Assembly (NCBI RefSeq): GCF_012273895.1
Contig: NC_052121.1
Span: forward strand, 5,116,943 to 5,180,942
Direction of reading: 5' to 3'
DNA from: Zerene cesonia
Lineage: Eukaryota; Arthropoda; Insecta; Lepidoptera; Pieridae
DNA length: 64,000 nt
The notes beneath the pieces are model-generated. The model saw only the letters and a program-made list of their open reading frames with translations. It did no database searches and had not been told where the DNA came from. Both the position numbers and the translations under genes were made by a program. This document shows positions 22,401 to 33,695 of the stretch, piece by piece (positions within the stretch are counted from its first letter, which is position 1; the number at the start of each line of letters is the position of its first letter).

Positions 22401-22690
22401 CTAAACTCCTTTGGAGCGGATTTGAACGGATACACAAACGGAATGTAGTAGCGACGCACGTAAGTTAGCGTGCACGAACGGCGCGCTGGTCGTAGTGAGA
22501 CTGTGTGTGTGGTGCAGGCTGTGGCGCGCACGCACCGCGCCCCGCGCCTCTCCCCGCACACCCGCGCCCCGCTCCCCGCTGCCTCGCACAGCCTCCACCC
22601 TCTTGCAAGGCGCAAGCGCGTCGGCAAAGCTTTACGTAGCCGGATTCTTCATCAGATAAAAAAACTGCAAGAAACTGCTCGATGATAACC
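22401..22690 (-). promoter_or_regulatory. GC/CpG-rich patch, candidate dpy promoter and leader exon
   Basis: About 180 bases here (roughly 22,460-22,640) are strikingly GC- and CpG-rich in an otherwise AT-rich landscape. On the minus strand a TTTAG|GTGAAG donor-like site sits at 22,400/22,401, and the first coding exon of dpy has an acceptor directly before its ATG, so a noncoding exon here would fit. Open frames on both strands are explained by base composition. The link to dpy is inference only. Confidence 0.4.
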
Positions 22691-25600
22691 AAACCGGACG
22701 ACCGGTCGACGATTTATATATTTTTTTTAAAGCCCAATCTTTCGCTCTTTCCCCAAAACTCGATAGAAGGCATCCATTATTACTCAAATAACCTGCTGTT
22801 GTGTATTATTCAATATTTAAGGAGTCAAGTTCGAAACTTATTTTGTTTACTTTGTATTAAACTGAGCATATCTCTGTTACCAAAAAGAGAGAAATCCCTG
22901 AAAAGCAAGTTGTCGTATTATAATAAAAGCATAGTAACAGTAGAAATATTTTAATGGAAAATTTTATAAGGATTTACCTTATTGCCATATTAATAATGAC
23001 CACGAAAATATTGTTAATTGTTTTATGATAACCGAAGTAATTCATTTTTTATAAACATGCTTGGATTAAACATACATCATACTCTTATTAATATCATTAA
23101 TTTATATGTGTTGACTACATAAAGATTTTATTTTATAGCAAAAATCAGTAACAACGTTGTATAGAAAATATTCAATAGTGATATTTAGGAAGAACTAATA
23201 ACTGTAGTAAAATTCAAGTCTTTTTGTATGTATTATATAATGTACAATGCAAAAATGTAAAAGACATTTATAAAAAATTCAATTAAATTATCCCATACCG
23301 AAGACATCAACGCGCGCGACCCATATTATTCATGAAACAATTCACGGGCAGTGCGGCTTAAATATTAAATAAACGCACTTGTTTTATTAACAACTAAGCG
23401 CCTTGTGGATTCCAAGTAAATAGGACAATAAAAATAATCATAACATATTGAACTTGATTTTTAATTATAGAATTTTGAATAACTATTTAATTAATTGATC
23501 TAGTGCCTAAATATACTTATAAGAAAATCAATAAAAATATGATATGATGGTAATTGGTATATGAGCATGATATGTTCGTTGCATGTATGTGCATTTATAA
23601 ATAAACGAAATTTCATTATACATTTATATTAATTATTGTTAATATATAAATAGTTAATACACAACTACTCTTTCTTTATTGCGCCTCCTGCGCTCGATTT
23701 AAAATGTGTTTTTTTATGTATTAGATATAGTTAAATTATATTGAGTCTACACTCTACTCTGTAGTCTTCATAGTAAACTAGATATCCAACATATTATATG
23801 TATCTTCTTTCAAAGAAAGTGACACAAATGCCAAATCTACAGCCCCATTGTGAGTTTCTCAATTACCGCTATAATATTTAAAATTCATGAGAGATATGTG
23901 ATGAATGTATACTAATTAGAGCATATTTTAACTCGTCACGAGGAATTCGTTCTTGAATGTTATATGATATTGAGTTATATAAAATATTCGTATATTCTAG
24001 AGGCTGAACGGATGTCATTTGTACTAAGGTTGCTCGGTACTAGGAGTAGCGGTGACCGGCTAACGGTCACGGTGCTAACGCTTGGAGGGCAATCTCACAG
24101 AACTGTGTAAGTACTCGTACCAAATGTTAAACAAAACAATATTTGCTATGTGTTAAATAAAATTCAAGCTCGCATACATCATGTTTCCAGGACACTGGTT
24201 GCGTAATATTGTACAATGCTGTATGGCAATATTCTGAAATCGAGGTTAAGTAGTAATACGCTGTAATCTTAAAATATTGACATTCTTCACAAACGAAATA
24301 TTTAGCATTTTACAGAAAATTCATTAATTTAATTATTCGTTAATTTAAAATGGAAATGTTAAGAAACACAGTTCTTAATAAATATAAAAATATAAATGAT
24401 AAGATATAAAACATAAATATGAATATAAGAAATTTAGCTAAACGTTGGTAATTTACATTGCTAAAATTAGATTAAGATTATTCTGAAGCAAAAATTCCAA
24501 GATAACCAGCGAGAATTCCACAACACAGCATCTTAAGATATAATGGTAATAGCAGATTATTGTCTTGAACTCTAAAACTTGCTTTTGCACAAGTGAATTT
24601 ATGAAGAATTTTTGGAATAATCAAGTTTTTTAATCAACTGTTTGTTCGGAATGCAGGTTCTACCGAGAATAACCAACAAGATACTAGAATAGTAGCTTCA
24701 TTCCAAATTAAAATACGTCCATATCCAAAGTAATTTGTTATTTGTTTGTTGAAAAAATTACAGATTATTATCCCTGAGCTTGATTTTTACGATATAATTA
24801 AAAAACTAAAAAAAAAGCTGTATCATTTTACCTAACTATTTATTACATATCCTAATTTATATGATTATATGACTAAAAATATTTAAGTCCTATGCTTTTG
24901 CTTCTTAAATAAACTCTAATGAAACTCGGGGTAATTTTATACTTTTTATCGAGTTAATAAAAATCTAATTAACACTATAGAATTTACTATCATTTTTGTT
25001 GATTTTCAATAAAAAAAATGTTGTAAAATATAAATACCAATATAAAAATTACTGAAATATATAAAGCTAAGTTAGCTTTTTGTCTTTTGAAATATAAATA
25101 TATTCAAACATAGACGGCATAAATTAAACCTGTTAATCGTCGCGTTGTTGATATAAATAAGTGCTTTAAGCAGGTAAAACTTGTACATAATTACGTAGCA
25201 AAAAGATATATATGACTGTTGTTTACTATATTTATGAACTCATTCAAATATATTATCAATGCTTCTCCATTAATGTCTATAGTATAGTATCTTTTGTAAA
25301 TTTGTCAACATTCGATGTTCTTAGTTATAAAATATCATAAGAATAGGTTGCAATAAATTCCTAAGCCCGGATGAAGACGTCATTATCATGACCCACACCA
25401 GTGTCACGGTCGGCTTGCCACCATAATCAGGGGCCGTCGCCGTGCAAGGTTGAAGCACATATAATATACGTTATATCAAATAACAAGATAATGCAAAGCA
25501 TGCAAACGCTTAACAACATTAATTCTCATATTGCGATGGATGTAATTAATTGTACAATTTTCTTATACTTAATATCGAATTATTGGCATTAAAACATAGT

Positions 25601-28069
25601 GTTCATATTTTAACTAGAAATTAATTACTTGTATGCGTTAGGTACCTTAAAATTCGGTTTTATGCATACATATTTTTTCTGTTTGTATATTTTTATCTAA
25701 AAGTAAAAATAAATACAAGAAAGCCTCTTTTTTATATGTATGGGGTATGTGTGGAGAGGACATTTTTATTTAAATTATAACATTACAATTACATAGTAAG
25801 GTAAAGTAAAATAGTAAAACATAACAGGTTTCATTCAAATAAAGGAAAAAATCCGAAATAAGCAATTTATATCGATACTTTAGGTTTCTTTTCCTATTAG
25901 ATAAGAGAGACATTACATACACAATAAATAATAGTAAGGTTTCAAAATACAAAAACATATTTATATATACTACCAGTATTTCATTAAAACACTTCATTAA
26001 ATATATGCATAGTGTGAAGTCATCAACCAATTTTAAAATTATTTGATTATCTATTCGTGCTAAAACACGTCGCCTAATCAAGGAAAGGTCATATAAATAT
26101 CATATTACTCATACTTTTTGTCATTCACTTTCAAAACAAAAGTATAGTAAATTATATAATTGTCTTCAATGAAAAGTATTAAACTTGTCCTTCTCAAATG
26201 TATAAGCGAGCAAAAACAACTTTTACTGCTCTCGCGATTTAAGATACCATATAAGTGAGGGTTACTTTTTCGAAGATTTGGCACAGCGCTTGTGGGAGTG
26301 ATTTCGCCAGACGAGTTAAAACTTTCTCCGTATGTTGTAATACATCGATACAGTCATTGGTCCGTATGACACTATTATGTGACATTTAAAAAGAAACACA
26401 TTCAAATATCAAGGCAAGCCGCTGTGCTGTGATTGGATGAATCTGGAAAATGCAAACAACCGGAATTATTTTATTCGCCATTGCCTTTGAAAATAGCGAG
26501 TGACTTGAATTGACTATGAATCAGAATAAACGTAGGTGTTTTTATAAAAAAGGAAACTTGTTGATTACTTCGCCGCGTTAAATTCAAAGGCAAATTAATA
26601 TTTTTAATGATTTTCATTTCTGTTTAGCCTACACATATTTTAAGGCTACGAAATGAGTTTTAAAGAATACTGGTGGTCAATCAGAACTATTATTTGAATT
26701 ATCGATGTAAAAATTTAAACAAAACCTTACACACTTTTGATGTTCCAAATATACAGTGCAATCACATTGGCAAATATATATCGATTGCACAAAAAGTAAC
26801 CGGATTGCGTTATGTCGTGGGTTGAGTCCTCATAGAGCGACGCCCGCGTGGGTAGCAGCAGGTTACAGAGTGCCAACAGCCAATATCACCAGCTGACATA
26901 CAAATGAGGTAGCAGTGTAGGCGGGAAAAGAAACTCAAAGATACATTGCTCATTGACAAATAATTGAAAGTGAACATTGTTGGCTTTACAAACTGTACTG
27001 TTATACATATTTGTTAACAAAAAAATGTAAGTTCTAAATGATCGTAATAAATGTGTTATAATGTATATAAATCACAATCACCCAATGTATCAAACTGACT
27101 TTTTTTCTTAACAAACTTAACAATTCTTGCGAATCTGATGATTGAACTCATTTTTTAAACAACAGAAAATATTGAAAAACAGATGTAAAAGTATTTTAAT
27201 GATTATACCGCTACTTACATAACTTGCGTCATATTGTAGGACAGTACTTATCGCATGCCAATGACATCATGACGACCACGTACTGTTACCTAGACAGTAG
27301 AACGTGATTTTAATTTTAAAATATTTAGTGCCATAACAAATGCGCCATTCTGATTACCAAATTCACAGTTACTTTTTTGTAGCCGGGAAAGTTGATGAAC
27401 AATAATTTTAAGAGTCAAATTTTAATATTCTCTGCGTGTTGAAAAAATAAGAATATTTTATTAAAGAGAGAGTTATATTGAAAAGCTTTTGTTGTCTTCT
27501 CATTACTACACTGTACATATTCAAGCAACGTCCACAAATACACTCTCCCAATTGTTTTAATGAGCTGTCGGTGACCAATCCAATCAACTACAGCATTTTG
27601 CAATTTTTCATGCTTAACGCATTGTTTCTTTCCCCACCAACCATGCAGGATTTCACTTACATGAACAGGGTTCAGACATATAGCGAACGGTGACACAGCG
27701 CTAAAAATAGAGGCCGTGTTCAGGGCCAGGCAATACGATGTAGCCGGTCCTCTCCCGTCCACCCCCGTCCCTCAAACGAGTCCCCGGTCATTCTGCGCCA
27801 TCTTGTTTATCTGTGGAACATTGTGGACTAAACGTTTTCTTAAATTTCTGTCTCAAGAGAATAATTATACAAAGAGGCTACCAGGTCAATAACTGCAGTT
27901 CATGGTTTTTTACGGGGTCTATTGAAGGATTTATTGAATTATTGGACTAAGTAGAAATGAAATAGCTGTCCTTTTAATCCCATAAAACATGTACCTGACT
28001 CGAACCAAGTAAAGGCGATTTTTTACTATAGATAAAGAACCATCAATACTAGCCAATATAGATGATCAA
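22691..28069. other. Noncoding flank
   Basis: AT-rich sequence without a recognisable gene. It holds a 7-bp stem hairpin GTGACCG...CGGTCAC at 24,052-24,070 and a more GC-rich stretch from about 27,690 to 27,840 with an AAGATGGCG motif on the minus strand, which resembles a YY1-type promoter motif. Bases from 27,756 onward recur inverted at 63,610-64,000. Confidence 0.4.
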
Positions 28070-28146
28070 CTTTTCTGCTCTTTTTTATTTCTTTTTATTC
28101 GTTATTCATTGTAAATTGTTGTTACAAAATTTGTTCATTAATTTCT
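28070..28146 (+). repeat. 77-bp contig-end overlap, copy 1
   Basis: The last 77 bases before the first gap are identical to 50,066-50,142 and, in reverse complement, to 63,610-63,686. An exact terminal overlap of 77 suggests adjoining edges of a de Bruijn graph built with k = 77. Confidence 0.85.
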
Positions 28147-29146
28147 NNNNNNNNNNNNNNNNNNNNNNNNNNNNNNNNNNNNNNNNNNNNNNNNNNNNNN
28201 NNNNNNNNNNNNNNNNNNNNNNNNNNNNNNNNNNNNNNNNNNNNNNNNNNNNNNNNNNNNNNNNNNNNNNNNNNNNNNNNNNNNNNNNNNNNNNNNNNNN
28301 NNNNNNNNNNNNNNNNNNNNNNNNNNNNNNNNNNNNNNNNNNNNNNNNNNNNNNNNNNNNNNNNNNNNNNNNNNNNNNNNNNNNNNNNNNNNNNNNNNNN
28401 NNNNNNNNNNNNNNNNNNNNNNNNNNNNNNNNNNNNNNNNNNNNNNNNNNNNNNNNNNNNNNNNNNNNNNNNNNNNNNNNNNNNNNNNNNNNNNNNNNNN
28501 NNNNNNNNNNNNNNNNNNNNNNNNNNNNNNNNNNNNNNNNNNNNNNNNNNNNNNNNNNNNNNNNNNNNNNNNNNNNNNNNNNNNNNNNNNNNNNNNNNNN
28601 NNNNNNNNNNNNNNNNNNNNNNNNNNNNNNNNNNNNNNNNNNNNNNNNNNNNNNNNNNNNNNNNNNNNNNNNNNNNNNNNNNNNNNNNNNNNNNNNNNNN
28701 NNNNNNNNNNNNNNNNNNNNNNNNNNNNNNNNNNNNNNNNNNNNNNNNNNNNNNNNNNNNNNNNNNNNNNNNNNNNNNNNNNNNNNNNNNNNNNNNNNNN
28801 NNNNNNNNNNNNNNNNNNNNNNNNNNNNNNNNNNNNNNNNNNNNNNNNNNNNNNNNNNNNNNNNNNNNNNNNNNNNNNNNNNNNNNNNNNNNNNNNNNNN
28901 NNNNNNNNNNNNNNNNNNNNNNNNNNNNNNNNNNNNNNNNNNNNNNNNNNNNNNNNNNNNNNNNNNNNNNNNNNNNNNNNNNNNNNNNNNNNNNNNNNNN
29001 NNNNNNNNNNNNNNNNNNNNNNNNNNNNNNNNNNNNNNNNNNNNNNNNNNNNNNNNNNNNNNNNNNNNNNNNNNNNNNNNNNNNNNNNNNNNNNNNNNNN
29101 NNNNNNNNNNNNNNNNNNNNNNNNNNNNNNNNNNNNNNNNNNNNNN
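28147..29146. other. Assembly gap, exactly 1,000 N
   Basis: A run of 1,000 unknown bases. The round number indicates a scaffolding placeholder, not a measured distance. Confidence 0.98.
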
Positions 29147-29824
29147 ACTGTAATTGAAATAACAGTCGGGTAACTGATTCTAGTGCTAATTAATATCTAA
29201 TTTACATTTATGGGTGTTTAGATTCGTACCTAGACTTTGACCGTCTAGGTACTTCCTTGGACATATTTTCATAAAAGGTATAAAATTTAAAGAAATAATT
29301 ATAAAAATAGTTCAATTTAATGTATATGTAATATAACATTTTATGATGGTTATCAAATAATGCAATGCGACAATATTTTTAAACGTGTAGTTAGGTACCT
29401 ACCAATTTTTTTTAAATATTCTTTGGTCTTAGGCATGGATAAACTTTGACAAATGACATTCCCACGTAATTCCCACATCATTGATCATTCAAATGTTCAT
29501 TCATAAAATAATGTTAAATAAAGCGTTTTGATAATGCATTTGTAAAAATTGGTTTTGTTATAGGAAACAAATTACGGTTTTAATTTATATCGTTTTGTAA
29601 ATAACTTTGTGAATATAATAATTCGTAATAATAGTATAATAGTAATCAAATGAGCGCTGGAGTATGTAAAAATAAATTGTTAACATTTATTTGTTCTGTG
29701 GTATAAACTGTAGGGTACTTGATTATAAAATTGCATTTACTTAGTCTATACACGTTCAAATTGCGCATTTGACCTTCGAGAAATACAATTCAACTGATAT
29801 AGTACGTATATATACTCGAATAAA
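29147..29824 (+). other. Upstream region of DHRS7B
   Basis: AT-rich sequence between the gap and the DHRS7B start codon. It presumably holds its promoter and 5' UTR, but I see no defined core promoter motif. Confidence 0.4.
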
Positions 29825-31846
29825 ATGAAGTCGCAAGGACCTCTTTCTTGGTACATTCAATACATAGGCATACCGGTATCGGTCGGTTTTGCTATGTTTC
29901 GATTATTTAATAGATTTACAGAACAAAAAAGACAAGCTGCGTTACAGGGAAAGGTTGTACTTTTAATTTATTTTGTTACTTAATTGATATTGATCTTTTC
30001 GTAACTAAAATAAGGATTATACCTTACAGGTTGTAGTTATAACTGGGGCCAGCTCTGGTATTGGAGAGGCTCTTGCACATTCTTTCCATAATTATGGCTG
30101 TAAAGTAGTTTTAGCTTCAAGGAGAAAATCAGAATTGGAACGAGTTAAACAGGATTTAATTGCAAAAAATATTGTAAGTACATGTATTATTTATTGATTT
30201 GAATGTAAATATGTAATTGTCATTGTACACATTACAATTTATTCTTAATATGATATTGAGTTTCCATCATTTTAAGTTGTATCAGATGATTGCTATATAT
30301 AATTGGAAATTATTGATAGAAACCTATCTTATAACTTAGAAGTGATATTAACTTTTGAGCCTTTACAATATTTTAAATTATTAATAATATGGTTGTAGTT
30401 TATATATATATAATATTTTGTCATTATTTTTAAACACTTCCACAATGCCTCTTTCACTGTAATAAACCATAATCTTTTTGATCTGAAATTTCAAAATTAA
30501 GTAGACTTAATATTTTACTTTAAAAAATTTTCAATTCCAGGCAGGCCCAAGGCAGGAACCTGTGGTCATTGAATTAGACTTGGCTGATATCACTCAGTTA
30601 GAACAGTTTGTAGAAAAAGTTCATGAAGTTTGTGGAAAAATTGATATACTTATAAATAATGGTGGCATTTCCCATCGGGGTTCTGTTATTCATACTAAAA
30701 TGGATGTATATTGTAAAATTATGGACATTAATTACTTTGGTGCAGTAGGACTCACATTGGGTAAGAGAAGTAAATAAAAATAAAAAATTTGGAGATTCCT
30801 TTATAAATTGTATAAAGGAATCAAAACATTTTGTAATTATAAAAAGGCTACCATTATTCTTTTAGTAATGAGTTGTTTTTTATTTAAGAAGAATTGCATT
30901 ATCCCTCATGTACAATTTAAATTTAATTACATGTTACAATTTACTTATTTGGTTAGTTTAAGTTTCCCATTCTGCTTATTAATTTGATTACTGCATAATT
31001 TATTTAAAAATTGTTTTATATATATATATATCACTAGCATGTTGTGAGAGGAACATTAATAATATTTACATCCTTGAGTAAGGTGCATATCAATTTCAGC
31101 TGCTTTGCCAAAAATGATGGAAAGGAAATGTGGTCACATTGTGTTTGTTAGTTCAGTTCAAGGACTCATGGCTATACCGGACCGTTCAGCATATGCTGCA
31201 TCTAAGCATGCAATGCAAGCATTTGGAGATTCATTGCGTGCTGAAATGCATCAGCACAATATTAATGTATCTGTATTGAGTCCAGGCTATGTAAAAACAG
31301 CAGTCTCCTTAAATGCACTCACTGGAAGTGGAGATACACATGGTGGTAAGCAATGTAGTTCAATTTATAATTTTACTTAAGTACATTTTAGCAGCCTGAT
31401 ATTTATATTTAAATATTCTTATTAAAATAAAAGGTTAGTGTAGTCATTTTGAGTTTTATTGAAAATGTTACAAAAAAAAATTGGACGATGTAAACAATAT
31501 TGCAATATAAATGCAAATTAGTTATTTGATGATTGACATTTCAACAATTCCACTCATAGTTGTAATTCAATCAAATTTAACAAGATTTTTATTAAAATTA
31601 AGATTTTTAATTGAGCGATAACACTTTAGATTTATTTAATGTTCATTTTCTTTTTCAGTTATGGATAAAAGTACTGCTAATGGGTTTACAGCTGAATATG
31701 TTGCTATGAAGACTGTGGATATGATAGTAAATAATGAAAATGAACTAATAGTCAGCCAGTTTCTGCCAAGATTAGCAATATTTTTGAGACATGCCATACC
31801 ATCCTTATACTTTTGGATTATGGCTAAGAGAGCCGTCAAAACATAA
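29825..31846 (+). CDS. DHRS7B: DHRS7B-like short-chain dehydrogenase/reductase
   Basis: Five exons (29825-29953, 30030-30173, 30541-30760, 31100-31345, 31659-31846; phases 0,0,1,1) give 308 residues, close to the usual length of the family. Residues about 7-28 form a hydrophobic membrane anchor. The Rossmann motif TGASSGIG starts at residue 48 and the structural NNxG motif is at 130-133. The catalytic tetrad is N155, S183, Y196 and K200 (YAASK). The ISxRG, NYFG and SAYAASKHA segments match vertebrate DHRS7B, which is known as an ER/peroxisome-associated reductase (PexRAP) linked to ether-lipid synthesis; that role here is by homology. The start has a good context (AATAAAATG). The NNxG motif reads NNGG where most SDRs have NNAG. 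A paralogous SDR (DHRS7/DHRS7C type) is the alternative. Introns hold nothing notable except a short TA run near 31,018. Confidence 0.88.
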
Positions 31847-31967
31847 TATGATGTCAAGTAATATAGTTTTTATTGTTTTGTTCAAATTAAATTTATATGA
31901 CTATAATTTATTTTAAATTTATATAGGCAGTAATTTTAAGTAAAATCTTTCATATGGGGCTTTAAAA

Positions 31968-31973
31968 AATAAA
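31968..31973 (+). terminator. DHRS7B polyadenylation signal (AATAAA)
   Basis: A canonical AATAAA lies 122 bases after the DHRS7B stop codon. A minus-strand AATAAA lies only 20 bases further on, in the same intergenic space. Confidence 0.55.
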
Positions 31974-31993
31974 ATGTGATTAATTAATATTTT

Positions 31994-31999
31994 TTTATT
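31994..31999 (-). terminator. Candidate TMEM11 polyadenylation signal (AATAAA, minus)
   Basis: TTTATT on the plus strand reads AATAAA on the minus strand, about 285 bases past the TMEM11 stop. If used, the two 3' UTRs would overlap or nearly touch. Other AT-rich candidates lie nearer to the stop. Confidence 0.4.
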
Positions 32000-32284
32000 A
32001 TAGTATGTTCTACTACAGCTGAAACTAACCCTACAACATTACAAAAGAATCAACAACCTCTTTAATTCACTAAAAAGCATTTTACATTTCAACAAAATAT
32101 ATTTTTGTACAGTTTTTAATCTAGATCTACACAATACATATGTTTATACATAAAAATAACAATATTATACAGTTTTTACAACATATTATCTAGATTGAGA
32201 CAATGACACTAGACATATTCGCCTATCATACAATAAAAATAAACTTAATGTAAGCCTTTTAATCAACAACAATATATATTTTTT

Positions 32285-33695
32285 TTATTTAAATGTGTTA
32301 TATAGTCTCCATAAACAAATTGCAGCTGCAGCTATAGATACTGTGCTATGTAGTATAATTTTTTGTTTATTATCTGTGCGTACAAGAACTACCGGGGTAG
32401 CAGATGTAAGGTCACTCAACATTGGTAATGTTGATAAGCGGTGACGATTTTTCTCCACCTGATACTTACAACAAGGATCCCATTGCCAAGATAAAGTGTA
32501 ACAACCAGCACAAAGTACAGATATAATCCCAAAAGGTGTGCATGCTAAGGAACTCCAAGTTAAACCTGTAATAAAAGGTTTTGGTACAATTACCAATTGG
32601 CACTTAATAGTCATTGAAAGCATAGAAATTTGGAAAAAACAAGAATGCCTATAAGGGATATTGGTGTTTTGTTCTCATGTGACACCTCATAGTTAATAAT
32701 CAACATTTATACGGGAATATTTCCACAAATCGAATTCAAGCACCTATTTTACTTTTATTTGTTTCTTGAATTTCCCTCATACTTTAAAAATAAGACACAC
32801 AATGCTATAACCCCAAGATTCTCTTCATTGTCCTTTTTTTTTTCGTTTCCAATAAAATTTCGAGATAATGTGTGTGTGAACTGTTAATTAATGCTCAATC
32901 CATTTACATGGAGTAAGTTTCCAAGTTGTCAGTTAGTTTATTGTAATGATGTGCCTAAGAATTTATAAAAAAAAAAAATAATGGTGTGGAGCACAAAATT
33001 TGTTTAAATATCAAAATCTTTAGAATGGCATTTTAAGCCACTATTGTTCTTATTGTAGGAGACTATTACATAAACAATGCTTTTGCAATTGTAACCTAAC
33101 TAGCATTTATAATTACGATATCTATAAATATACAGGGATTCTTAATTTTAAGGAATATTCAAATATTAATCTTCGTTTTTTTTTAATATTTGCTTACGTT
33201 TTAAACTAATAAATGTTACCTATCAGATTGATTGCAAAATGAAATTACCACCAAATTGATCTTAGAAAAATATATTCAGGGTCATATTTTAAGTTAAAAT
33301 TGTTAAATACCTGATGCGATACTGCTTATTCCACTGTACAGTGACACTTTATGTAATAGGTTTCCAACATAGATCCATCGCGCTGTGTCTTCTCCTAGTG
33401 CTTCTGGTTCAATAACTATGATACTGACTCCAGCCTCCAGTGCTCTTTCCAATTCCATTTCAAATTTAATGTGAGCATTTTCACTGTCGTAAACTTCCCT
33501 TATTATAGCAACGCTAGACGGTTTGAGATCACTGAAGAGTTGAATATTATTAAATGTTTAGCAAATCATTACCAAAAATTTACTTATGCCCACACAAGTG
33601 CTTCAATTATATAAATTAATTATAGCCCTAAAAACCAAAAATATTATTTCCAACTACTCATTATTTACAAACCTGTCAGTTTCATCACCCGCCAT
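32285..33695 (-). CDS. TMEM11: TMEM11 / PMI mitochondrial inner-membrane protein
   Basis: Three exons on the minus strand (33673-33695, 33311-33531, 32285-32565; phases 2 and 1) give 174 residues, near the 192 of the human protein. The family shapes cristae and mitochondrial morphology in the inner membrane (Drosophila PMI). Diagnostic segments match the family: IIREVYDSENA, the ELERALEA region, VIEPEALGEDTARWI, then two adjacent hydrophobic segments at about residues 66-106, WQWDPCCKYQVE at 108-119, TSATPVVLVR, and a last hydrophobic stretch near the C-terminus. The ATG at 33,695 sits in a tiny 23-base coding exon, and a TTCTTCAG-type acceptor and GTTTGT donor join it in phase. The intron 32,566-33,310 shows no other feature. 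It converges on DHRS7B, with 438 bases between the stop codons. Confidence 0.9.

Noticed and set aside
22397..22692. Overlapping ORFs rich in Arg, Ala and Cys on both strands
   Set aside because: GC-rich composition removes stop codons in all frames; no domain or conserved motif is visible.
27991..28010. GGTTCGAGTCA on the minus strand, like a tRNA B box
   Set aside because: No matching A box at the right distance and no cloverleaf could be drawn, so no tRNA was called.
28062..29153. Long ORF across the first N gap (and similar ones at 49,011-50,156 and 62,586-63,694)
   Set aside because: They consist almost wholly of unknown residues read through N runs.
30562..30777. Separate short SDR gene starting at an internal ATG
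   Set aside because: It is exon 3 of DHRS7B read into its intron; acceptor, donor and phase fit the five-exon model.
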